Shown here: positions 39,638 through 51,699 of the stretch, in pieces
Position numbering within the stretch: position 1 is the stretch's first letter
Layout of the letters: every line of letters begins with the position of its first letter
DNA from: Suillus spraguei
Taxonomy: Eukaryota > Basidiomycota > Agaricomycetes > Boletales > Suillaceae
Assembly (NCBI GenBank): GCA_016800925.1
Contig: JABCPU010000105.1
Location: 62,001 to 126,000, forward strand
Length of the DNA stretch: 64,000 nt
Reading direction: 5' to 3'
The notes under the pieces: model-generated
What the model saw: only the letters and a program-made list of their open reading frames with translations
Told to the model about the DNA's origin: nothing
Databases searched by the model: none
Program-made: the position numbers and the translations under genes

Positions 39638-41563
39638 CTAGGGTAGGATAGACTCTCCCCATATCCCTTTTGCTGGCTCACAGCGAACATCGCGAACGTA
39701 CATCTTGAGCCACTGCACCATCTCTTTGCTGATCTGATGACAGCGTGTAACATCGATCGATGACAGGCGACGAGGCTGCAGTGCGGGTGTCGCAGGACGG
39801 CTGAGGGACAAGGCGTGGATATGGGCAGACGCAGACGCGGTAGATACGAAAGATGAGCGCGAGGCTGCTGCAGCCGAAGCAGAAGAGAGTTGAGGTGGGC
39901 GACCAGAAAGGCGAGATTCCACAAGTCCTCGCAGAGCATCCCATTCGAGTGCAGTGCAGCCATCAAGGTTGAGACGGTCTAGCTTGGGACACACCCAAGG
40001 ATGGGCCACAGGCGGCGAGGAAAGATTCTGATGAGAAGTAATTGGAATATGCGCTAATGACACGATTATGTGGATGCTCACCTTCAACAAGAAGCACGTA
40101 ACATCCTCCACGTCAACCAACTCCAGAGTGACCAATGATGTAAGCCGCCCAAGTAGCGTTATAAACTTCGGTTCATTCAAGAAACTTGATTCAATACGAA
40201 GATACTTAAGCGGAAGGGAAGTAAGAGATTGTTGTCGAAGGTGCTCCAAAACTGGTGTGAGGTTGTCGAGGTAGCAGAAGTCGAGTGACTCGAGCGCAGG
40301 GAACGATATTTGACTAAGAAGCATCCGTGTACGCATGATACCTGCGTAATAAAACGATGCCTTGGTAAGTCTCGGGAGTTTCACGACCTTCGTACATATA
40401 AATTCATGTTCGAGAGAAACACAAGTCTCAGGATCCACGTCCGACATGTTGCGCAATGCAAGTTCTTCGAGACCTGGACAACCTCGCAGAATATCTAGCA
40501 AGGTGTCGACAGACGGGGAAGACCCATTCCAGTACCCCCCTAGTTGGAGCACGCGCAAGTTTGATACAACTCTCCTGTCCCAGTTGAAATTAAAGGACGT
40601 GAAAGAGCACGAACGAAGGCGGGGAGTCTGCCCCATAAAAAGCGGAAGGCAGGGACTGGAGTAATGGTCTTCCTGCATAGAATGGAATACGCGGATACAG
40701 AGACTTTCCAGATTGGGAGCTTCTTCTCTACACCGCAGAAGGGCAGCATGTGCCTGTGGTTTGTTGGGAACACTGAGGCGAAAGGACCTTGCCCGCCAAA
40801 GCGCAGGACGAATAAGGTCCATTGCATGAATAATACTCTCCATGGCCCCGCTTGAATTGTCAACTCGAGGAGTGAAGTTGATCGTGATATCGAGAGGTAC
40901 CGACTTTGAACGAGCGAGCTTGCGATGCGCTTTTTCAAGGGAGTCGTGCGGACTCACGCAGATATCCGCCCACAGTTCTGGGGTGTCAATGGCGGTGTCC
41001 CTCCAATATCGGCACACCAACATTAAGGTTGCTACTAATAGTGGGTCCTCCTCTCCCATGTTACACACTCCTGCAACGAATATCGACGAAAGGAGTTCTT
41101 CTGGGATTCGATGGATAGGAGATTGGGATCGAACGACTTGTTCCAGGTGCGACTCTAGCTCCTGGCGCTGATTGAGCAAGGATGCCATTTGTGTATCCAG
41201 GGAGTCTAGTGCCTCCCTCAAATGAGGGATGGACACACCCGGAGTCGAACTTCTTCCTGAGGGTGAATGGTCGACGTTGTATCGTGTCGTGGATAGCGCA
41301 GAGCTTTCGGTACGACGAGACGGTCTGCCATTGGCAGACAGCGTTGGGACAAAACCTGGAATGCATTGCGAAACTGGTTGAGATAGGAAATGAATCGCTT
41401 CGTAAGGTGGAGGAGGAGACGTTGGTGATGATGATGTCGAGGATGATACGCTTGATGGCCGAGTGAGAAAAGCGGCAGTGACATCGGGTAACTTTGAACC
41501 ACGGCGATCAGCGATGATAGTGGTGTCGTCTCTAGCTGAGCGAGATAAAGATGGCCACTGCAT
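39638..41563 (-). CDS. F-box-like protein with leucine-rich-repeat-like region
   Basis: Typical Agaricomycete F-box protein, probably a substrate receptor of an SCF ubiquitin ligase. After a Ser/Pro-rich N-terminus comes a coiled segment (LDTQMASLLNQRQELESHLE), then the F-box core HRIPEELLSSIFVAGVCN, then LMLVCRYWRDTAIDTPELW, then Leu-rich repeats (LRVLQLGGYW, CPGLEELALRNM, LVTLELVDVEDVT). An ATG at 41563 (MQWPSLSRSA) is preferred, because the frame above it lacks an ATG. A 54-base segment near 40028-40081 has GTGAGC and CAG ends, no stop, and reads unlike its surroundings, so it is probably an in-frame intron. About 620-640 residues. The target protein is unknown. Confidence 0.8.
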   Translation of the reverse strand: MQWPSLSRSARDDTTIIADRRGSKLPDVTAAFLTRPSSVSSSTSSSPTSPPPPYEAIHFLSQPVSQCIPGFVPTLSANGRPSRRTESSALSTTRYNVDHSPSGRSSTPGVSIPHLREALDSLDTQMASLLNQRQELESHLEQVVRSQSPIHRIPEELLSSIFVAGVCNMGEEDPLLVATLMLVCRYWRDTAIDTPELWADICVSPHDSLEKAHRKLARSKSVPLDITINFTPRVDNSSGAMESIIHAMDLIRPALWRARSFRLSVPNKPQAHAALLRCREEAPNLESLCIRVFHSMQEDHYSSPCLPLFMGQTPRLRSCSFTSFNFNWDRRVVSNLRVLQLGGYWNGSSPSVDTLLDILRGCPGLEELALRNMSDVDPETCVSLEHEFICTKVVKLPRLTKASFYYAGIMRTRMLLSQISFPALESLDFCYLDNLTPVLEHLRQQSLTSLPLKYLRIESSFLNEPKFITLLGRLTSLVTLELVDVEDVTCFLLKVSIHIIVSLAHIPITSHQNLSSPPVAHPWVCPKLDRLNLDGCTALEWDALRGLVESRLSGRPPQLSSASAAAASRSSFVSTASASAHIHALSLSRPATPALQPRRLSSIDVTRCHQISKEMVQWLKMYVRDVRCEPAKGIWGESILP

Positions 41564-41641
41564 CGTGGAGTATGATGGATACAGGTGATCGATGTGTACG
41601 TGGTTGTTATTGAGCTCTTTATGAGTGCTGAAAAACCGCAC

Positions 41642-42355
41642 GTAAAAGTGCTGAATTAATAACGACGATGTGGTTGTAGGGCTTTGTGAACGTTTTCAAA
41701 CACCTGTTCGTGTACACATAAATGTCATCGCACTTAATCGATTATTAAGATAGGACATGCCTGCGCTTGTGATCATCTTGGTACGTACAAAGCTGACCAG
41801 ACAGAAGGATGGGGACCTAATCCGACGAGAACTGGAAGGTTTTAAGTTGATCGCACAGATAAGAATGTACCTGCGAAATAATGGGATCTTGCGGTGTCCG
41901 TCGATATTGGCACGAGGCCAGGAGCATGTCGTATTGAGTTACTCCGGGAGGACATTTCGTCCGGAATTGCTTGATGAAAGTTGCAACGTGCGGCGGCAAA
42001 ATAGCAATTCGGGCACGAGGAGAGCAACGAGGCAAAGTGAGATTCAAACAAAGTACAAAGTCCCTGGTTCGATCCGAATCCCCTTCCCACACAACTAACA
42101 AGAACTGCAAAATCCAAGGATATGGGTCATTTGTACCATAGACATCCTCCTTGTGATTTTCTAGGTAGAATCATATGGCAATGCAATCAGTTTCACGAGC
42201 ATGCACGTCATTTTCGTTAGCGCAGCCAAAATAAAGAAAGATACTATAGATAGCGTATGGCTACTATGCAGCAGTCCCGTAAAGTTCTATTACTACTAAG
42301 AAACAGTAATGTGGTACAGTCGTCTAACAGTAACGTTTAATGAACGTTGATACAC
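41642..42355. other. Intergenic; possible orphan exon on minus strand
   Basis: A minus-strand frame at 42110-41817 contains RARIAILPPHVATFIKQFR then TKCPPGVTQYDMLLASCQYR, which looks protein-like and is followed by a donor-like CAG/GTACAT. I do not recognise it and found no partner exon. It may be a fragment of a lost gene. Confidence 0.25.
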
Positions 42356-43595
42356 TTACGTCGGAACTCTATCGATCCAGCCTCGCTGCCCTGAAACAAA
42401 TCCGTAATAAAAGAACTGGCTGAGCACCTAAAGATAGGAGAATTAAAGTTCTGTGTGATGAAACCATTTGGTAGAAAGCGACTGAACGCACAAGTATATC
42501 GAGAAAGACGGTCAAACCACTTCCTAAAGGGTATAAGCGATTAGTCAACTGCGTGTACTAAGTACATAAGTCATGAGCAAATACCTGCTAGCCAACTTGC
42601 ATTCCTGATCAGATAATCCGCGTCGCGAGATGCAGTAATAATAGATAATGCATATGTCGTGTTTCCCATGATAGAGAATACAAATAACCCAGGAGCAAGA
42701 CCCTCACATCTGGTCTTGAAGTTCTTGACTGTATTGAAATTCAGAACAGTGGGACTGGTGATAGGCGTGTGTGATACTGACCTATTTGCGGCAGCCGGGC
42801 ACCAACTGTCGAGGAAGATAGTGAGTGAAAACGTCCACACACGGTAAGACAAAAACACACGATAAGCAGCGGCGCTAGTCCACCCTATTACCTGGATATG
42901 CCAATCCAGCCTCGTATGTGGAAGGGCTGGAGAAGTGTCATCGTTTGGAAGCCAATTGCTGATACAATACGCTGCCACACCAGTGGCCGATACGAAGGAG
43001 ACAGCGGCCAGGTACTGCACAAAAATTCGCGTGATCGAGGGCTCTGGTCTTTCGGAGGGATTCGCCAAGCGACTATCAGCAATAAGGCATGTTTCTTCGG
43101 AAATCTCCCCTGGGAGTTGCGCAGGTACAACGTGCCGCCCGGTTTGCCGCTTCCATCGGTAATAGTATACTTGGCAAAGTAATACTGTGTCGCATAAAGT
43201 GTACTAGCCGATAAAAGGTGTCATTAGGAGGGTAGATTACATGTAGCACATAAAACTCACATAAACCCCAAGGATGATCACGGTAGGCAGCAATCCAGCC
43301 ATTACTGCACCCATAAGATTACATATATCACCCAACAACCACACATAGATGAACAGGAGAGATAAACCCTCCCCGCTCTCTAGTTGGTAATTCTCAATGA
43401 TCTGAGGAGAATATACGACAATCCTGTAGAGGTTGTACAAGATGAGTCTGATTTTTTGATACGAGTTCTTTGCCCACTGACCAGCATGCTATTGAAATCC
43501 ATCCCAGCTTCAATAAAATTCGAAGTCAGCACAGGGGTCAATTGAAATATGCCGATACGCACGACACTGCTAGCTGCATTTCCTTCTCCAAACAT
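42356..43595 (-). CDS. PQ-loop vacuolar amino-acid transporter, Ypq1-like
   Basis: Seven-helix PQ-loop protein of the family that exports cationic amino acids across the vacuolar or lysosomal membrane. Exons (minus strand): 43595-43563, 43507-43482, 43423-43261, 43203-42861, 42805-42782, 42728-42585, 42523-42492, 42427-42356; 278 residues. Joined, the N-terminus reads SSVLGWISIACWIVVYSPQI, carrying the first PQ motif. The second, GARLPQIVKNFKTRCEGL, is spelled across a 24-base exon. Also seen: YYTLCDTVLLCQVYYYRWKR, and NASWLAGSGLTVFLDILVLS near the end. Very short exons (26, 24, 32 bases) make gene finders likely to miss it. A GTAAGT overlapping the stop leaves a further downstream exon possible. 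Divergent with PHB2, 180 bases apart. Confidence 0.85.
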
Positions 43596-43775
43596 TGATG
43601 AATCGATGAGGGATGGTACTTGCAGTTGGTGGCTCAATAGATAAGGAGATGGAAATAAATTTTCTGGGGATTTTAGGTTTGAGATTTGATAGATGAGCAC
43701 GTGATGTGTGCCGGCGGCAGAGCAACACATGTGCGTACCTCTGCAGTAGGCTTTTTCCAAGTCTCCAAGGACACC

Positions 43776-45119
43776 ATGAACAGTCAAGACGCATTCAGAA
43801 AATTCGCTCAACAATTACAGAGGGCTAGTCAGTCAGGAGGTGGCGGAGGGATGCCAGGAGGTCCAGGTCGCTTCCTCGCAGGCGGAGGCCTTATAGTTGC
43901 GCTGGTAGGCGGTGGACTTCTTCTGAACGCGAGCTTGTTCAACGGTGTGTTTCGTGTCGAAATTCTCGTGGCGGCTTCTGACAACTCAAGTAAGTTGATG
44001 GTGGTCACAGAGCTATCAAATACACCCGGTAGGCCGTTGTGTCACACCTTTTAAGTTGATGGCTCATTCTGCTGCAGTCTCCAGGGTGTTAAGGATGAGG
44101 TGTACAACGAAGGGACACATCTTATGGTCTGCACTACTTTTTTTCAATACATTTTGATTGTTTACGTTCCTCAGGTTCCCTGGTTTGAGACTCCAATAGT
44201 TTTCGACATTCGTGCAAAGCCTCGGAGTGTAGCAAGTTTGACTGGCACAAAAGGTGACGTTTGCAACTTACGACATGTTTGTACTCGCTTACTTTGTAAT
44301 TGTAGATTTGCAAATGGTTAACATCACTTGCAGAGTTCTGTCTCGACCGGCTGTATCTGCTCTGCCTCAAATATACCGCGAATTAGGAAAAGACTACGAT
44401 GAGCGCGTGCTACCATCTATCGTCAACGAAGTTCTCAAAAGTGTGGTCGCACAGTTCAATGCAAGTCAGCTTATTACACAACGTGAGATGGTGCGAAGTA
44501 TTTTCAGCCGCTGCCCTGTCGTAAATTGATGAAGAGTTTTGTGTCAGGTGTCCCGGTTGATTCGCGAGAACCTAACAACTCGTGCATTACGTTTTAACGT
44601 GGTGCTGGATGATGTGTCTATCACCCATGTGGCATTTTCACCCGAGTTTACGCATGCTGTCGAGGCCAAGCAGGCGAGTAATATGATGCATCTCCTTTTT
44701 GCAAAATTAATTCTGCCCCAAAGGTCGCCCAACAAACAGCTTTGAGGGCCGCTTTCTTGGTTGATCAGGCCATCCAAGAAAAGCAGGTAAGATCCCCTTA
44801 TAGTGATTACTGGTTTTTCTTGGTTTAGACGTATCTCCTGCAGTCTATTATAGTGCGAGCTCAAGGTGAGGCAAAGAGTGCTGAGTTGATCGGCGAAGCT
44901 ATGCGTACGAACAAAGGATTTCTGGAACTCCGTCGGCTTGAGGCCGCAAGGGATATCGCCAACATGCTGGCCTCTTCAGGAAATAAAGTGATGTTGGATG
45001 CCCAGAGCCTCTTGTTGAATGGTAGATTGTTTCCTGTTTTGTGGTGATCGCGGCTAACAAATTCCTGGTTTACAGTGACCGGGGAGGACACAAAGGAGTT
45101 ATTGAAAGTAAAGAAGTAA
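43776..45119 (+). CDS. PHB2: Prohibitin-2
   Basis: Inner mitochondrial membrane scaffold that forms rings with Phb1 and stabilises new respiratory subunits. Exons: 43776-43944, 43995-44028, 44078-44126, 44175-44253, 44306-44490, 44548-44673, 44724-44786, 44844-45021, 45076-45119; 308 residues. Visible: the Gly-rich N-terminus and membrane anchor, [81 protein letters not shown]. The intron at 44674-44723 starts with GC, since no GT choice keeps the frame. The first intron (43945-43994) ends in AAG. No frame errors. Confidence 0.93.
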
Positions 45120-45841
45120 TCATATTGCTTTATTCCATACCTCATCATCATTGTCACCGTCGCTGCCAAGGAAAATGCATATGTCGATTGTGAGCTTGCA
45201 TACTGAACTTCAAACTGCGGGACTGCTCGCATCTGAAGTGAAGCATGTGCATGAAGGCTTGATGGTACGTGTGTTCATGACCACATCATCCTTTTCATTC
45301 CAGCATGCGCTGTACCATGTTAACTACAATACATGTACATGGGCATGCGAATAATGCGACAAGTATCTTCAAAATTTCGTGGCATGGTTGACCTTTTGGA
45401 TGCGTCCAACTTTCTAATATGACTTGTTTGCCCGACTTATGTTGCCTGCTTTTTTGCTCTATACACGGTTGTATTGAACGACAACACAACCTCTATTGAC
45501 ACATTTGCTTGCAGCTGCTCGCACGTCTCTGGTAGACAAGAAGTCTGAGTCGGAGTTCAGTATCAGAACACAAAGATGAAAATATAAGTATATACAGGGC
45601 ACAAGCAGGATATTCGGTCACCGTCTACACGAATGAATGACATGCCAAGAAGCGTTGACACTAACAGTGAAACCGCACATGCATGCATGACATGACATCC
45701 TAAGAATTCAGAAATGACGTTTCGAGGTTATTTTACATAAAGTACGTAATAACTTGAATTTAACGGTGTACTACATAATAACTTACCACTCTAGTTGTTG
45801 CCTTGCCGCTCACCATCCACAAACACAATCATCGGAACGAT
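45120..45841. other. Intergenic
   Basis: PHB2 3' UTR followed by the presumed MSH5 promoter. No conserved coding sequence or RNA gene was seen. Confidence 0.5.
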
Positions 45842-48800
45842 ATGAAGAGGGCAAAACAAAATAGGCTTTCTATTCATCGTAAAAAGAAAGTCGCTAAGAG
45901 CGCACAAAACCACGAGCAAAAACGGGCAGTTGACTTGGAATCTGACACTCAGCAGAGCGTCCAGTTGCCGCGAAAGAAAGTAAGATGGGAGGGCAACTCC
46001 GAATCAGTGGTAGCGGTAGCAGATACGGAGAACGTTAGCTCAGAGGACGATGCGAGCATATCAAAGGTGAAGATCTGTAAGGACGGCCGTGTTCTGTGGA
46101 GCTAACCACCTAGTTAGATCTGCTTGACGATTTGCTGCCAATCGTGAGTTGTCCACTGAGCATCTGCTACTAATGCATATAAGTCCGTCCACTCTAGAGG
46201 ACGCGTCGCAGGTGCATATTATGATTTTATCAGGTGTATAGTCTATGTGCTTGAAGATACGCAAGAGGATGTTCACTTCGATCTTACAAACATGCGTTAA
46301 GTGCAATCTTTCTCCTCATTCTGTCCATCTGAACCTGTACCAGTTCTTGAACAATGCAACGCTAACGTAGTGCTGACTAGTTCAAAAGCCGATGACCCGT
46401 TTATATCGGTCCTTCAAAAATTTGGTATGCTCCCTACTCCTCCTGCATATATGCGCAGGTACTCAACCTAACGACTCAGCTGAGGCTTCTGGAGGGGTCT
46501 TTCAAATCAGGCCACATAAAGAGTTTACTCCTCACAGAGGGAGGGATCGCTTATTATCGCTCCGTTTTCTCTCCGAGTTGACAACAGAAGATACTGGTCA
46601 ATGTTTGTCATCCGACGGCAGCTCAGGCGCCGAACCAAGAAACGCATATGAATTTATGCAGAAACGCAAACAAGCAGCAGGCGACCCAACTATGAAAAGA
46701 TGGAACGCGGCGATCAGGTTGGCTAACCATGCATCAATTGAATCTTCTCCTCTTTGTGTGCGTCTATATATTCGGGTACAATGTTTTGTCTCATCCATGA
46801 AACCATAGATCTCGTGTGTTGGAGCTCTGCTCGACTACCTTGCGAGGGAGCGGGCGGCGGGCGACCTAGATGATGATGCAGGAGTCGAGGGGCTCAACAT
46901 CTCCGGCATTGAAGTGCTGACCTTGTGAGTCGGTATCGCGAATGCTTCATACAGCATTGCATTGACTCCTTTCTAAGAGATCAGATCATGCAAATCAATG
47001 CTGACGCACTTTTGTAAGCGATGTATCAGGGTGTTGTCTTGAGAGCATATTAACCGGCGAATTACAGTTCCCTTCAGATATTCGAAAATGAGAGTCATGC
47101 GTCCATTCACTCTGATAAGACAAAAGAAGGGTTGTCGCTTTTTGGTATGTTGTTACGACTTTCGATGTCGTTCACGTTCATCAATATGCCACAGGTATCC
47201 TTGACAATACTCGAACACCCTTGGGTCGTTCATTGCTTCGCATCTGGCTCATGCGCCCGTCTCTGTCCATTCCTGTCATCGCAGCCCGCCATGACGCTAT
47301 TGAATGCTTTCTACATCCGGAGAACTTAGCACCTGCGAGTACTTTGCAAAATCACTTGAAGGGTATCAAGAATATTCCGAGGATTCTCGGGCTCCTGAAA
47401 GCTGGGAAAGCTGGCGTCGGTGACTGGCAGGGCCTAGTGAAGGTATGATTCACACATTTCTCGTTTCAAATTCAATGCAACATCAAGTGAAGTTCACATA
47501 TCACTCCGCTATGATGCGCGATGCCCTGGCAGAACTTCACGGAGGTGATCTAGTAGAGGTTGTACGAAAGGTAATGCATTAGTGAGCGGTTCGCCAGGAG
47601 AAGCTGGACTAAATAAGCTCTTAGTTGGTTGCATCGTTGGACATTGCGAGCTTCAAGGACATCGGAAATGCTGTCAATGAGACGGTAAGCGCTTGTATCA
47701 CTGTCTCTATTCACTAATGTACCCTTCATTGGTTAGATTGACTGGGAAGAATCTACCATTAATAATCGCATATGTGTTAGGCCCTACATTGACGAGGAAC
47801 TAGATCAAAGGAAACACGTTTACGCTGGACTGGACACTGTCTTGGTTGGATTATTCCTGTCTCAAAAATGCTGTCATTTTACTCATATGTTGCAGTGTAA
47901 GGTCGCTGAGCAAATATGCCAAAAGATTCCTGTGGATTATACAGCGTCTCTGAACGTGGTATATTTCCCACAGCTAGGTGATGCATTCTCAAATCTAGTA
48001 TAAGTGTATATTTAACAGTTTCCATCCGCAGGCTTTTTGATTTGCGTTCCGATGCAGGAGGAATGGAGGTCTGAGGAGGGCATCAAAGTTCTAGACGGGT
48101 GGAGTTTCCAGGTGAGTCTCCTGACGTTCTTGCCATATCTGATATATTGGGCTGAATTGCTCAGTTTTCCTCAGAGTGAGTGACAAGCAACTCTTGTCAA
48201 TGATTGACATTGTGACTGAACGGCGTCTTTCCAGTGCTCATGTGTATTTCAAATCGGAAGAGATGCATGGTAAGCTTACCTTAAACCTTATTCCGAGAAA
48301 ACGTGCGATTCAGACCAAAGACATGGACACGCACATCGGCGATCTTCACCCGTCAATAGTCGGTGCGCGTTTTGATATTTTCTCATCAGTAGAAGATTCA
48401 TGGGCAACAGACCGTGAGATAGAGATCGTCCAAGAGCTCTTGGAACGGATCCTTGTATGCAGTGAAGGGATGAGATACGTATGTGACGTTTGTGCTGAAC
48501 TAGACTGCCTGCTTGCCTTCGCCGAGGCTTCTCGGGCGTACAATTACTGTCGCCCTCAGATGTCAGAGGATCCCATCATCGACATTGATCAAGGACGGTG
48601 AGTATTGTGGAATGCTACTCGCTACATTAGTAACCTTCTCTTGAAAGACATCCCTTACAGGAGCAGGTAGTCGATATTTTTGTTCCTAATGATGCCCGGC
48701 TTTCAGCTGGTATCGGTTTCGGTGACAGGGCTGAACTGCAGGAAACTAACAGCCTGCCGATGTGCACCAGCATTGTTTTGTGCACTGGCGCGAATGCGTG

Positions 48801-50086
48801 CGGAAAAGTAGGTTCAAGTTACACGTCACAATATCAGCTAAAATCCCTCTTGCACAACACAGAGCGTCTACCTGAAACAGGTAAAGATCTGATCGGTCAT
48901 ATGTCAGGATGTATTGAAGTGAATACAGGTTGCTCTGATTCAATACATGGCACAGGTTGGCAACCGCTCTGAGTTATTGGTGCACTCATAACTCATCAAT
49001 GACAACCTAGATCGGCTGGTAAGAAACTTGTGACTGCTTCCGTGCTTCATGACCCTTGTGAAGTTTCGTTCCAGCAGTATCTGCCACCCTGGGAATTGTC
49101 GACAAAAGTGACGCTCTGGTCTCTTTGCTTTACGCCAACTAACACTTCTCTGCAGTCTTTACTCGTATACAGACCCGAGAATCAGTATCCAAAGTATTAT
49201 CACAGTGCCCCCGATTCTCTCTTATGCTGAACTAGCTGCAAGGCCCAATCCGCCTTTATGATTGATCTCAATCAGGTCTCCCTAGCCCTCCGAAATTGTA
49301 CCGTAAACTCTCTCATTCTCCTTGACGAGTTCGGAAAGGGGACGATCCCTGCAGGCTCGTTCTCTTCACGGTGCAAACATAACTGTTGATGCTTACTTGT
49401 CCATAGACGGGGCTGGGTTGTTTTGTAGTGTCATCAAGCATCTTCTCAACCGAGGGTCTCAGTGTCCTAAAGTTTTAGCTGCCACACATTTTCACGAAGT
49501 CTTCCAGAAGGACATGCTCGATCCCCACAAGTTTCCAATCACATTCCTCCACATGCAGGTGCTCTTCACTTCAAGCAAAGGTAACCTCAATCCCGGTGAC
49601 GTGTCGATATCTGGAGACTCGGAATCAGTTAATCACGAACGAGTGGAACATACATCTGTCGTCGCCCCTGGAGAAAAGATAACCTATCTTTATCGGTACC
49701 TTCTGGGCTTATACGATCACCGACGTACCTAATCAATGAACCAGTGTCTCACCAGGTCTTTCCCGCAATTCTCATGCAGCTCAATGTGCTATGATGTTTG
49801 GTTTGCCGTCCCGTATTGCGCAGCGTGCGCAGTACGTCAGGTAGTTTTCCTTCCTCTTGCGCACCTCATGAAATTATTCACTAGTAGTACTTGAAGCAAA
49901 TTGTTAGGTGACCATGAACTCGGGCAGCTTTTGGAGGAGAAAATGACTGTGGAGGAGCAAGAAAATATCAAGGCCGCTGGAATCGCCACCTACAAATTTC
50001 TGGCCATGGATCTCACGAACGATTCTCATGAAAAAGACATCAAACTAAGGCTCGCAGAGGCGCTTGGTCGGGCTCCTCATGAATGA
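45842..50086 (+). CDS. MSH5: MutS homologue Msh5 (meiotic crossover factor)
   Basis: Partner of Msh4. The heterodimer binds Holliday junctions in meiosis and promotes crossovers. A basic, disordered N-terminus ([16 protein letters not shown]) leads through a 30-base exon (46114-46143) to [13 protein letters not shown] and [16 protein letters not shown]. Next are [14 protein letters not shown], the core [20 protein letters not shown], the clamp and lever region, and the ATPase: [20 protein letters not shown] (Walker A, spelled across exons of 18 and 27 bases), [39 protein letters not shown] (Walker B), [10 protein letters not shown]. The end is GRAPHE. Many short introns; not every junction was fixed. 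One intron near 49349-49404 appears to start with GC. Meiosis-specific expression is expected from the family, not shown here. Confidence 0.9.
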
Positions 50087-50158
50087 TTTTATTCTACCCA
50101 TGCGTATGATACCGTTGTAAGGATTGTTGTGATCCTAAAAAAATACAAGCAATACCTC
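50071..50158 (+). repeat. MSH5 tail/3' flank segment, copy 1
   Basis: The last codons of MSH5 and the following 70 bases recur, at roughly 75-80 percent identity with a gap, at 52734-52808. Shared words include CATGAATGATT, ATTCTAC and GTAAGGATTGTTGTGA. Confidence 0.6.
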
Positions 50159-50273
50159 GTTCAATTCTCGGGGATTAAATTTCTTCTTGTTTCTCGAGCG
50201 AACCGGCCGGTGGACCTTCGGCCCGCTGAGTCTACTATTAAACTAAATGATTCCCACCCAGCCTCTCATCATG

Positions 50274-50515
50274 GCGCCCGTCGCACAGATCAGGTGCTTC
50301 AAGACCTCTTCGTCCTACCTCCAGCTGAGGATTCCTTGTGGTTGATGCATTGATATCTGAGCTTGCGTAGCAGACAAACTTTTCAAGTCCATCTCCGAGG
50401 CACGCGGACTTATTCAATCAATTTGGTAGTACACGATGCACACCGACAGAGGATGCAAGATCTAAATGTATTCCAGATCCAAACTACTAGCAGAGTGGGC
50501 TTCCAGTAAATATAA
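50274..50515 (+). pseudogene. Fragment of the tandem double-barrel gene family (copy A)
   Basis: Starts ATGGCGCCCGTCGCACAGAT, the same first exon as the intact copy at 50744 (MAPVAQI, FKTSSSYLQ), then loses frame within about 60 bases. A trace of the third exon (GCAGAGTGGGCTTCCA) is visible near 50491-50507. The promoter-side flank is shared with the other copies. Non-functional. Confidence 0.7.
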
Positions 50516-50743
50516 CAATAGTTCCACCGAGTCACATATTTATCCGTCATACGCCATGCTCAGATCCCAGATTATTGATGAAGTGAACAAGGTCACTTAT
50601 CTTTGTCCATGCCGTTATGACGCGATTTAGATATGATCGCAATCATGTGACTGCAGTCGACTGGGTCGGCCCGCTTCTGTCATTAATACTTAAACTATTC
50701 AAGTCAGGCCATCCACCCAACCCCCTCTCAATCACCTCTCATC

Positions 50744-51519
50744 ATGGCGCCCGTCACACAGATCATGTACTTCAAGACCTCTTCGTCCTACCTCCAGGAT
50801 CCCTCTCGGTTGATTTCTGAGCTTGCGACCACAAGTTCAGTAGGCAAAATTGAAGGACTTTCCAAGTGAATCACTAAAGTCATCCTCGAAGCATACTAGC
50901 TTATCGTTGATTCATTAAGGGCGTACCTTGGTTTCGAGACGGAGGATCCAAGCAATGCATTCTGGATCTTTGGTAAGTCAAATTCAAATTTGCAATACAT
51001 CAAGTCCAATTGCGTTCAACTACTGGCAGAGTGGACCTCCAAGTCTGCGCATGACACATACCACCAAACAGACACTTTCAAGGCCACACAAGCAGCTGCT
51101 CGACAAGTCTTTGCGAGCAAACCTACCCATACATTTGTTGAATTCTCCAACGCTAGTCAGATCTTTTCTGCTCCAGTGACGGAATTTGTCACTTTCACTC
51201 TCAAGAAGGGTGCTAGCATGGATACGCTCCAGCCCCTTGTCAAACGGCTTCAGGACAAGCTTCCAGGAACACCCAAGTTCCACGGCTCGAGCTGGGCACC
51301 TGTCGTTGATAAAGCCGAAACAATTCACGGCGTGTTAGGATGGGATAGTGTGCAGGTAATTTCAACATCAGTTCCTCCGAGTCACTTGCCAGTGCTTATC
51401 GCCCACAGGCACACTGGGATGCTGTAAGCTCAGGTCCCCTCAAGGATACAATTGATGAGGTGAAGGAGGTTGCTGATCTTTGGCTTGTCCATGCCATATT
51501 GACCCACTATGATGTATAA
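50744..51519 (+). CDS. Small protein with two predicted dimeric alpha/beta-barrel (ABM/Dabb-like) domains, copy B
   Basis: The only intact member of the local family. Exons: 50744-50865, 50920-50972, 51030-51355, 51409-51519; 203 residues. Sequence landmarks: MAPVTQIMYFKTSSSYLQDP, AYLGFETEDPSNAFWIFEWA, PVTEFVTFTLKKGASMDTLQ, GSSWAPVVDKAETIHGVLGW, HWDAVSSGPLKDTIDEVKEV. Two halves each show the beta-alpha-beta pattern with a late Trp-rich strand seen in antibiotic-biosynthesis-monooxygenase and stress-response barrels. No signal peptide or membrane segment, so probably cytosolic. The first intron ends TTAAG, a feature kept in the paralogues. The fold is inferred by eye; the reaction is unknown. 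Confidence 0.7.
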
Positions 51520-51699
51520 CCTAACTATTGAACGCTCTGTATGAACCACAACGTATGTTGTTGTTTTGTAGGAAGGTGTTTTGAAGTCATTAAGTATGTA
51601 GCCAAATATTTTTGAGGAACATTGATGAGTGTTTCTCTGTGGTCAACATGCAGTGTTTTAGAAGTTAATCGTATATCGGTCTCCCAACGTGAGCACACT

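Noticed and set aside
42060..42085. GGTTCGATCC, a possible tRNA B box
   Set aside because: The arms around it do not pair and no A box or anticodon stem lies at the right distance.
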